Source of the DNA: Prevotella sp.
GTDB taxonomy: Bacteria; Bacteroidota; Bacteroidia; Bacteroidales; Bacteroidaceae
Direction of reading: 5' to 3'
NCBI GenBank assembly: GCA_017618275.1
Contig: JAFZUS010000080.1
Span: forward strand, 1-40,359
Length of the DNA stretch: 40,359 bases
Notes under the pieces: model-generated
Database searches by the model: none
What the model was told of the DNA's origin: nothing
The model's input: only the letters and a program-made list of their open reading frames with translations
Program-made: the position numbers and the translations under genes
Shown here: one piece after another, positions 15,438-21,073 of the stretch
How the letters are laid out: each line of letters opens with the position of its first letter
Position numbering within the stretch: the first letter of the stretch is position 1

Positions 15438-15446
15438 CCTCCTTTT
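15438..15446 (-). promoter_or_regulatory. Perfect Shine-Dalgarno of the DUF2442-HTH gene
   Basis: AAAGGAGGT lies five bases before the ATG at 15432 and touches the TAA of the upstream gene, which suggests translational coupling. This is atypical for Bacteroidetes. Confidence 0.8.
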
Positions 15447-15685
15447 TATTTTGCGTTATTAAAAAACGTATTCCAATGTTGGGCTATAATCTCTTCGTTG
15501 TCCTCCAAGATTGCCTCAATCATTTTCAGTTCAGATGGTTTGAATCCGTGATTATAAACCAATGAAATAGGCAGGATGTTATATTTCGCTACCGCTCCAC
15601 CCTTTTTCACATGAATGTGAATAGGCGTATGGTCGTTTCCATAGAACCAAAATCTGAAACCTAATAGTGTAAATACTGTTGGCAT
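15446..15685 (-). CDS. DUF4160 domain protein (toxin-like partner)
   Basis: 79 residues from ATG 15685 (MPTVFTLLGFRFWFYGNDHT). The family hallmarks are present: FRFWFYGNDHTPIHIHVKKGGAVAKY with the PIHIHV core, and the C-terminal helix PSELKMIEAILEDNEEIIAQHWNTFF. A longer frame to 15766 is rejected because it would begin upstream of the promoter at 15711-15742. DUF4160 proteins are commonly encoded with DUF2442 proteins; their biochemical activity is not established to my knowledge. The pair forms its own transcription unit within the accessory region. Confidence 0.85.
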   Translation of the reverse strand: MPTVFTLLGFRFWFYGNDHTPIHIHVKKGGAVAKYNILPISLVYNHGFKPSELKMIEAILEDNEEIIAQHWNTFFNNAK

Positions 15686-15710
15686 ATCACTCAATCGATC
15701 ATTTCTGCTG

Positions 15711-15742
15711 CAAAGATAGGTAATTATTTTATTACCTCCAAA
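15711..15742 (-). promoter_or_regulatory. Promoter of the DUF4160/DUF2442-HTH pair
   Basis: On the minus strand TTTG (15739-15742), 20 bases, then TATCTTTG (15711-15718). Predicted transcription start near 15704, 19 bases before the DUF4160 ATG. Confidence 0.75.
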
Positions 15743-15782
15743 TTTTGGAGCAACTTTTTTATCCATTACCTTTTGTAGGTAA
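15719..15782. promoter_or_regulatory. Three palindromes over the DUF4160 promoter, candidate operators
   Basis: GGTAAT-N6-ATTACC (15719-15736) fills the spacer between the two promoter elements. CTCCAAATTTTGGAG (15736-15750) covers the -33 element. TTACC-N7-GGTAA (15766-15782) lies just upstream. The repeated GGTAA half-site suggests one dimeric regulator, most simply the HTH protein of the same operon. Confidence 0.6.
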
Positions 15783-15838
15783 GCGGTATGATGGACAGTT
15801 TTCTTCTTTTATCTCCACACCTTCTAATTATTATTTTT

Positions 15839-15997
15839 GTCACATTGTCACTTTGTAACAATGTAACAATAAGGATTTTCGATTTATGCCATTTTTACTT
15901 TAGAATAATAATAATTATAATTATTATTATTCTAATAGTTATCGTCTGCACTTCGGCACGGGCTTAATGTTACAAAGTTACATTGTTACAATGTGAC
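15839..15997. repeat. Mirror-symmetric 159-bp repeat structure with a 36-bp perfect palindrome
   Basis: The left arm (15839-15870) has four abutting 8-mers: GTCACATT, GTCACTTT, GTAACAAT, GTAACAAT. The right arm (15966-15997) has four in the opposite orientation, read on the minus strand as GTCACATT, GTAACAAT, GTAACTTT, GTAACATT. Between them an AT-rich perfect palindrome of 36 bp (15900-15935, ends TTAGAATAA and TTATTCTAA) is centred within one base of the midpoint of the two arms. The structure lies between the divergent DUF4160 and HU units. Confidence 0.85.
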
Positions 15998-16048
15998 ATT
16001 CTAAACGTTGTTGCCGTTCCGCTGTCAACGAAAAGTAATACACGAGGC

Positions 16049-16083
16049 TCGAAAATTACGGATTCGAGGGTTCGAAATTACGG
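16049..16083 (+). repeat. Direct repeat TCGAAA(A)TTACGG, two copies
   Basis: TCGAAAATTACGG (16049-16061) and TCGAAATTACGG (16072-16083) lie 23 bases apart in the gene-free stretch before the HU promoter. The following 16102-16162 stretch is bounded by TTAA and holds two small stem-loops (GCGAG/CTCGC and CGAGC/GCTCG). Confidence 0.5.
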
Positions 16084-16217
16084 TTCGTTCAAAGGCTGCG
16101 ATTAAGCGAGTGCAGAGCCATGCTCGCATGAGTTATGCCGAGCGTGAGCAGGCTCGATGTTAAAAACATCAATTTGATGATTTCGTGCTGAAAATCGCCC
16201 CAAATCGAAGGTCAAAA

Positions 16218-16249
16218 TTTGGAAGCGCACGAAAAATGTTGTACCTTTG
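16218..16249 (+). promoter_or_regulatory. Promoter of the HU-smalll unit
   Basis: TTTG (16218-16221), 20 bases, then TACCTTTG (16242-16249). The predicted leader is about 135 bases and contains the stem CCCCTAA/TTAGGGG (16297-16311). Confidence 0.75.
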
Positions 16250-16391
16250 CAGAGTGAAAATGAGGGAATGACAAGGCGCCTGTTCAGACCCCTAATCCCC
16301 TAACTTAGGGGACTTGCACAAGCGGGAGTCGGCCACCCGATGCAGTTGGTCGAAGTTAAGTCTAATACTATCAAAAACACATTTAAACACT

Positions 16392-16982
16392 ATGGCAAAG
16401 ATTTTGTATGAAGTAAAACAGAACAAGAACAGTCACAGCACCGCATTCGGCAAGTGGTTCGCAAAAGTGAAATCGCTGGAAACGCTGAATACGCGCAGGT
16501 TAGCACAGCACATCTCGGAGCACGGAAGTATCTACACCCCCGATGTCGTCTATGGCGTATTGGAGAAGTTCCGCAGTTGTCTGCTGGAGATGTTGCTCAA
16601 CTCGAAGAAGGTGAAGATTGAGGGCCTCGGCACGTTCTACTGCACCCTTGAAAACCAGAAGCACGGTGCCAAGAAGAAGGAGGAATATAGTGTACGCGAG
16701 CACATCAAAGGTCTGCACGTCAGATTCCTGCCCGAGCAGACCACCGAGGAGAACATCTCCAGTCGCGAGTTCCTCAAGAAGGCCGAGTTTATTCTCATCG
16801 ACTCCCTCCTGCCAAAAGATGAAGAGTCGGAGAATGGCAACAGTACCGGCGAGAACGGTGGAGGCACTGAGAACGGTGGTGGTGAGAACGGTGGTGGCAC
16901 CAACCAGGGCGGCGGAACCGGAAACATCAACACCGGAGGCGGTGACGACAACGGTGGAGGCACTGGATTCGACGAAGGCTAA
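16392..16982 (+). CDS. HU-family DNA-binding protein with Gly-rich tail
   Basis: 196 residues from ATG 16392 (MAKILYEVKQNKNSHSTAFG). The frame opens at 16314, but that part precedes any plausible start for this family. Residues 1-125 follow the Bacteroidetes HU-like (HU-HIG) pattern: TAFGKWFAKVKSLETLNTRRLAQHISEHGSIYTPDVVYGVL, then LLNSKKVKIEGLGTFYCTL, the DNA-contact arm region being diverged from true HU. The tail (about residues 140-196) is low-complexity Gly/Asn/Glu (ENGGGTENGGGENGGGTNQG). Proteins of this kind are regularly encoded with 'smalll' peptides, amidases and VirE_N/DUF3987 genes. A nucleoid or element-specific role is likely but not shown. Confidence 0.88.
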   Translation: MAKILYEVKQNKNSHSTAFGKWFAKVKSLETLNTRRLAQHISEHGSIYTPDVVYGVLEKFRSCLLEMLLNSKKVKIEGLGTFYCTLENQKHGAKKKEEYSVREHIKGLHVRFLPEQTTEENISSREFLKKAEFILIDSLLPKDEESENGNSTGENGGGTENGGGENGGGTNQGGGTGNINTGGGDDNGGGTGFDEG

Positions 16983-17019
16983 AAATTAATTAGTAATTAG
17001 TAATGAGTAATTAGTAATT
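16983..17019. repeat. Simple-repeat spacer between the HU and smalll genes
   Basis: It consists of overlapping TTAGTAA and TAATTAG units up to the smalll start codon. No ribosome site is present. Confidence 0.6.
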
Positions 17020-17133
17020 ATGAAGAAGAAGAGTTTCATTGAGATTGCGGTGAAGGTGATAGTAGCCGCGCTCACAGCCTTCCTGACGGCCATCACCACC
17101 ACCAGTTGCATGGGACACGGGCCTATCTACTAA
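17020..17133 (+). CDS. Smalll family peptide (37 residues)
   Basis: MKKKSFIEIAVKVIVAALTA continues to FLTAITTTSCMGHGPIY. The basic start, hydrophobic helix (about 7-24) and TTTSCMGH end match the short peptide family named 'smalll protein' in public annotation, found next to HU-like genes in Bacteroidales. The TSC site resembles a lipobox without fitting it fully, so the peptide may be a membrane-anchored or lipoprotein-like product. It follows the HU gene by 37 bases and is closed by a strong terminator. Function unknown. Confidence 0.85.
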   Translation: MKKKSFIEIAVKVIVAALTAFLTAITTTSCMGHGPIY

Positions 17134-17137
17134 AGAA

Positions 17138-17164
17138 AAACTTCCCCCATCGGGAAGTTTTTTT
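17138..17164 (+). terminator. Rho-independent terminator after smalll
   Basis: Perfect 9-bp stem AAACTTCCC/GGGAAGTTT (17138-17146 with 17152-17160), loop CCATC, then TTTT. It marks the right end of the accessory transcription unit. Confidence 0.88.
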
Positions 17165-17292
17165 GCATTTTACATTTATCCGCACCGGTATTATTGCATA
17201 ATTTGGTATAACAATTCAACTATCTGAATACAAAATACCAGAAACGATGTGTAATGCAAATAGAGGTAATTAGTATCTTTTAACAAGATAGA

Positions 17293-17324
17293 TTTGGCAC
17301 TTTGCATTATTTTGTCTATTTTTG
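17293..17324 (+). promoter_or_regulatory. Promoter of the two secreted-protein genes
   Basis: TTTG (17293-17296), 20 bases, then TATTTTTG (17317-17324). The predicted leader before the ATG at 17379 is about 50 bases. It shows that the open frame starting at 17322 cannot be the true start. Confidence 0.75.
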
Positions 17325-17378
17325 CCAAAATTAATCACACGTACTATGCAGATGGAAATTAATCAAATAATAAAGTAT

Positions 17379-18182
17379 ATGAAGAAAAAATCATTCATCT
17401 TAATTGTTGTGCTCCTTGCGATAGTTTTGGGGGCACAGGCACAGCCAAAGAATATCCATAATGGTCACGAATATGTGGATCTCGGTTTGCCCAGCGGCAC
17501 GCTTTGGGCTACGATGAACATCGGGGCTGACACTCCCTTGGGGAGTGGCGATTTCTTCGCATGGGGAGAGACAGATCCAAAGTCGAATTATTCTCTTAGC
17601 AACTACAAATGGGGAAATGATGCTACAAACTTTACGAAATACAACGACACCGACGGCAAGACTCAACTTGACTTGGAAGACGATGCCGCACATGTGAATT
17701 GGGGTGGCGATTGGCATGTACCCACTTATGATCAGATTATGGAACTTCATGATAATTGTGAATTTGTAGTGAATAATGAGGAAAAGTGGATGAAAATAAC
17801 CGGGCCAAATGGTAATACTTTATATTTCTCGAGGAATCTAGGTTTCTATAATGGTACTGTGTATCGTGAAAGCAGAGAGGGTTTGGCTTCTCCGATATGG
17901 GCATCAACAACTGGTACATATAATGGTGAACTATGGGCATATATCGTAAATACTACAGGATATAGGATCAGTACCACTCAATTTCCCCGCTATATGGGTG
18001 TTTGCATACGCCCTGTAATTGACGGAAGTAACATCTCTGAGATACCTGATGGCTGGAAGGTGAACGGAAAAACACCCATCAACGGAAAACTGGCTGTGGA
18101 GCGAGGCAGGAAAATAACAGTAACTCCCAAGGTGCCCGCAGGTAAGATAATCAAGAGTATCAAACTCATACCAATCGAATAA
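17379..18182 (+). CDS. Secreted protein with FISUMP-like domain
   Basis: 267 residues from ATG 17379. The signal peptide is MKKKSFILIVVLLAIVLGAQAQ. The mature part shows the run HEYVDLGLPSGTLWATMNIG, then GDFFAWGETDPKSNY and WGGDWHVPTYDQIMEL, the pattern of the Fibrobacter succinogenes major paralogous (FISUMP) domain frequent in Prevotella surface proteins; the end RPVID closes the domain. The last 45 residues (KITVTPKVPAGKIIKSIKLIP) form a separate strand-rich segment. No lipobox or C-terminal sorting domain is seen. It is 12 bases from the next gene, a dockerin protein, so the two are probably co-expressed. Confidence 0.82.
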   Translation: MKKKSFILIVVLLAIVLGAQAQPKNIHNGHEYVDLGLPSGTLWATMNIGADTPLGSGDFFAWGETDPKSNYSLSNYKWGNDATNFTKYNDTDGKTQLDLEDDAAHVNWGGDWHVPTYDQIMELHDNCEFVVNNEEKWMKITGPNGNTLYFSRNLGFYNGTVYRESREGLASPIWASTTGTYNGELWAYIVNTTGYRISTTQFPRYMGVCIRPVIDGSNISEIPDGWKVNGKTPINGKLAVERGRKITVTPKVPAGKIIKSIKLIPIE

Positions 18183-18194
18183 AGGCAGGACTGT

Positions 18195-18746
18195 ATGAGA
18201 TATAAAAGAATAATATGGTTGTTAGTGCTGCTGGTACAACTCGCAACTTTGACGATCCAAGCACAAACCTCCATCAGCCTCACCGACAACGACGACGGCA
18301 CATGGGGGCTGGCTCAGATGCCTGCCTACAACGTGAGGATGGAGGTGGAGTACGAGTCTTCGCAGACTATCGCACTCACCGACAACGGCGACGGCACATG
18401 GGGAACGGCTCTGATGCCTGCCTACAACGTGAGGATGGAGGTGGAGTACGAGACTCCGCAAACTATCGACCTCACCGAAGACCTCTACTACGGCACGTGG
18501 GAAACGGCTCAGATGCCTGCCTACAACGTGAGGATGGTGGTGGAATATGAGGATCTGATCCCAAAGCCCGGCGATGTCAATTGCGACGGCAGGGTGAACA
18601 TCGCCGATGTGGTGGCGATCGTGAACTACATTAAGGGAGAGACACCGCCGGTGTTCAACGAGGAAAAAGCAGATGTCAGCGGCAATGGCAGGGTCACAGT
18701 TGACGATCTCATGATTATTGTAAATGTAATCATGCTTAACAAATAG
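18195..18746 (+). CDS. Secreted protein with three 32-residue repeats and a C-terminal dockerin type I domain
   Basis: 183 residues. The signal peptide is MRYKRIIWLLVLLVQLATLT ending IQAQ. Three tandem repeats of about 32 residues follow, with the core LTDN.DGTWG.A.MPAYNVRMEVEYE. The C-terminus is a complete dockerin: GDVNCDGRVNIADVVAIVNYI and DVSGNGRVTVDDLMIIVNVI, each with the Ca2+-loop DxNxDxxxxxxD pattern, in the second loop D-S-N in place of D-N-D. Dockerins bind cohesins in cellulosomes; in Bacteroidales the partner is usually unknown. The repeats resemble degenerate strands that follow InlB-like repeats in Prevotella proteins (inference). Confidence 0.85.
   Translation: MRYKRIIWLLVLLVQLATLTIQAQTSISLTDNDDGTWGLAQMPAYNVRMEVEYESSQTIALTDNGDGTWGTALMPAYNVRMEVEYETPQTIDLTEDLYYGTWETAQMPAYNVRMVVEYEDLIPKPGDVNCDGRVNIADVVAIVNYIKGETPPVFNEEKADVSGNGRVTVDDLMIIVNVIMLNK
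18279..18566 (+). repeat. Three 96-bp tandem repeats within a coding sequence
   Basis: Units begin at 18279, 18375 and 18471 (CTCACCGA) with an exact 96-base period. Units 1 and 2 are nearly identical at DNA level, unit 3 is more diverged. The period keeps the frame (32 codons). Confidence 0.85.
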
Positions 18747-18788
18747 TGTTTTTTCGGCAAAGGCAAAAAAACATCAAGAACTGCGAGA

Positions 18789-20063
18789 TTATTTCTTGTA
18801 TCGCTCGCCCCAGTAGTTGATCATACGCTCCAGGAGTTTCTCTTCTGCCGGAGAGTGCTGGCCGTGCCAGAGACGCTCATTCAGCAGGGCATCGGGCAGA
18901 TACTGCTGGGGGGTGAAATGACCGGGGAAATCGTGGGGATACTTATAACCGTCGTGATAACCCAGTTGCTTCATCAACTCCGTAGGGGCATTGCGGATGG
19001 GCAGCGGCACGGGTTGGTTGCCGGTTCGGCGCACCAGGTCGAGGGCGGCATCAATACCCAGATAGGCGGAGTTGCTCTTCGGCGAGGTGGCGAGATAGAC
19101 GGTGGCCTCTGCCAAGGGGATGCGACCCTCGGGCCAACCAATCTTGTTGACAGCATCAAAGGCGGCATTGGCCAGCAGCAGGGCATTGGGATTAGCCAGG
19201 CCGATATCTTCTGAGGCGGAGATGACCAGTCGGCGGGCAATGAACTTGGGGTCTTCCCCACCCTCTATCATCCTTGCCAACCAGTAGAGGGCGGCATCAG
19301 GATCGCTGCCCCGGATGCTCTTGATAAAGGCGGAGATGATGTCGTAGTGCATCTCACCGTCCTTGTCGTAAGCCAATGGGTTCTGCTGGAGACGGAGGTT
19401 CACCAGTTCGTCGGTGATGACAATCTTTTCGCCATTCTCTGCCTCGACTACAAGTTCCAGAATATTAAGTAGTTTGCGCGCATCGCCTCCACTAAACCTT
19501 AACAGGGCGCCCGTCTCCTTCAGTTCGATGTTTTTCTCCTTGAGGATGGCATCCTGCGTCAGGGCACGATCCAGCAGTTTCAGCAGATCGTCTTTCTCCA
19601 ACGACTTCAGGACATAGAGTTGGCAACGGCTCAGCAAGGGACGGATGACCTCAAACGACGGGTTCTCGGTGGTGGCACCAATCAGCGTAACAATGCCCTT
19701 CTCCACAGCCCCTAACAAGGAATCCTGCTGCGACTTCGAGAAACGGTGAATCTCGTCAATAAATAAAATAGGTGAAGCCTCGTTGAAGAAACGACCCTTC
19801 TGGGCCTTCTCTATCACATCGCGCACATCCTTCACACCGCTCGTCACAGCGGAGAGCGTATAGAAGGGCGTTTCCAGTTTGTGGGCGATGATCTGTGCCA
19901 GCGTGGTTTTGCCGACACCCGGCGGTCCCCAGAGGATAAACGAGGAGATGCGTCCTGCGTCGATCATCTTCCGCAGCACGGCTCCCTCACCTACCAAATG
20001 TTCCTGTCCGATATAGTCGTCAAGGGTGCGGGGACGTAGTCTTTCTGCCAATGGTTGTACCAT
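18789..20063 (-). CDS. rarA: Replication-associated recombination protein RarA (MgsA), AAA+ ATPase
   Basis: 424 residues from ATG 20063 (MVQPLAERLRPRTLDDYIGQ). The family acts at stalled replication forks together with SSB. Motifs: Walker A LWGPPGVGKTTLAQIIA, Walker B ILFIDEIHRFSKSQQD, sensor 1 LIGATTENPSFEV, sensor 2 SGGDARKLLNILE, and the C-terminal tetramerisation part (FIKSIRGSDPDAALYWLARMIEGGEDPKFIARRL). A TTG at 20075 extends the frame but lies inside the -7 box. The leader is only a few bases, so the mRNA is close to leaderless. Confidence 0.95.
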   Translation of the reverse strand: MVQPLAERLRPRTLDDYIGQEHLVGEGAVLRKMIDAGRISSFILWGPPGVGKTTLAQIIAHKLETPFYTLSAVTSGVKDVRDVIEKAQKGRFFNEASPILFIDEIHRFSKSQQDSLLGAVEKGIVTLIGATTENPSFEVIRPLLSRCQLYVLKSLEKDDLLKLLDRALTQDAILKEKNIELKETGALLRFSGGDARKLLNILELVVEAENGEKIVITDELVNLRLQQNPLAYDKDGEMHYDIISAFIKSIRGSDPDAALYWLARMIEGGEDPKFIARRLVISASEDIGLANPNALLLANAAFDAVNKIGWPEGRIPLAEATVYLATSPKSNSAYLGIDAALDLVRRTGNQPVPLPIRNAPTELMKQLGYHDGYKYPHDFPGHFTPQQYLPDALLNERLWHGQHSPAEEKLLERMINYWGERYKK

Positions 20064-20072
20064 AATCCAGTG

Positions 20073-20080
20073 CAAAGATA
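20073..20080 (-). promoter_or_regulatory. -7 box of the rarA promoter
   Basis: TATCTTTG on the minus strand, ten bases before the rarA ATG. No clear TTTG -33 element. Confidence 0.6.
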
Positions 20081-20081
20081 C

Positions 20082-20116
20082 AAATTAGTTAAGAATTAAG
20101 AGTTAAGAATTAAGAA
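20082..20116. repeat. Simple repeat between divergent rarA and the acidic-protein gene
   Basis: Alternating TTAAGAA and TTAAGAG units (AGTTAAGAATTAAGAGTTAA and on). Confidence 0.6.
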
Positions 20117-20174
20117 AAAATGCGGACGGCAAAAATTTTTTCACTTTTCACTTTTCTCTTTTCACTTTTTTTAT

Positions 20175-20182
20175 TATCTTTG
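20175..20182 (+). promoter_or_regulatory. -7 box for the acidic protein-hppA unit
   Basis: TATCTTTG followed by CACACG; the leader to the ATG at 20205 is about 17 bases. The upstream stretch is a CACTTTT direct repeat without a clear TTTG. Confidence 0.65.
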
Positions 20183-20204
20183 CACACGAATATCTAATTT
20201 TTAT

Positions 20205-21032
20205 ATGGCAAGACAAAAACAACAAGCAGAGGACAGCAACGCTCTGTCACTGAAATCACTTACAAAGAGTTCCGTATGGGACGTACAGGAAAACGACATC
20301 TTCCGCATGCTTGAGGCAGGACTGAAAGATGCTGATGTCAAGGAGAATTTCCGCCACTATGTAGACATCATCCGCTGTGCGTTTGAGATCGTGGAGATTC
20401 CGGAAGCCACACCCGTCATCAAGAAAGCCTATACCAAACAGGGCTATAAGGTGGGTGAACTGAAAATGGACGAAGAGAACAAGTTGACGTGGGCCCTGCG
20501 CAAGAAACCCATCATGCGCGTCACAGACCTGACATACGAAAACATCCGTCACATCTCAGCCGCCAAACTCATCGAGGTGTTAGACCGCAACTTCGGCGGC
20601 GGATGGGACTCCCTGTCGCAGTCCATCCAGGATATCATCCTCAGCGGCTTCGACATCTCCACCACCACCCTGCCGAAAGACCGTCTGCACAAGAAAGGCG
20701 GCATGTACGAGAAGAAGGTGGAAGACGGCTATGAGGTGCTCGAGGTGGCCAAGGGTAACTGGGTGGAGGCTATATTCGCCAAACTCAAGCCCCAGCAGGA
20801 GAAACTCCGGATGAAGTTCAACGACGAGGACGAACGCGAAAATGAGGAAGAGGATGAAGACGCCGACGTAGAGGTGAAGGACGACTACAAGAATCACGAC
20901 GAGGACGATTCTATGGTCGAAGACCCCAACGACGACGATATCACGGAGGAGAACTACTCGACGATGATGGACCTCGGCAGCGAGGATCCTGACGACGAGG
21001 CCGCCCAGTTGATTGAATTCGTTGACGAGTAA
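20205..21032 (+). CDS. Conserved hypothetical protein with acidic C-terminus
   Basis: 275 residues. The folded N-terminal part (about 1-200) has no recognised motif: SSVWDVQENDIFRMLEAGLK, RHYVDIIRCAFEIVEIPE and LIEVLDRNFGGGWDSLSQSI. The last 70 residues are strongly acidic and probably disordered (DDYKNHDEDDSMVEDPNDDD). I recall conserved Bacteroidales proteins upstream of hppA, but not their function. It is 41 bases from hppA and likely shares its promoter. Confidence 0.75.
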   Translation: MARQKQQAEDSNALSLKSLTKSSVWDVQENDIFRMLEAGLKDADVKENFRHYVDIIRCAFEIVEIPEATPVIKKAYTKQGYKVGELKMDEENKLTWALRKKPIMRVTDLTYENIRHISAAKLIEVLDRNFGGGWDSLSQSIQDIILSGFDISTTTLPKDRLHKKGGMYEKKVEDGYEVLEVAKGNWVEAIFAKLKPQQEKLRMKFNDEDERENEEEDEDADVEVKDDYKNHDEDDSMVEDPNDDDITEENYSTMMDLGSEDPDDEAAQLIEFVDE

Positions 21033-21073
21033 AAGACAAATCAAATAAATCCAACAAACTTAAAAAAACCATT

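Noticed and set aside
15839-15997. CRISPR array
   Set aside because: The 8-mers abut without spacers and form two opposed sets, and there are no cas genes; the 12-, 22- and 96-bp repeats elsewhere likewise lack spacers.
7409-17164. Intact prophage
   Set aside because: No capsid, portal, terminase, tail or integrase gene was found; only DUF5675 has phage associations.
18215-18550. Repetitive plus-strand frame of 111 codons
   Set aside because: It is the second frame of the 96-bp tandem repeats of the dockerin protein; the repeats keep any frame open.
18747-18788. Terminator between the dockerin gene and rarA
   Set aside because: GTTTTTT and AAAAAAC can pair, but the stem is A-T only with a large loop; too weak to call.
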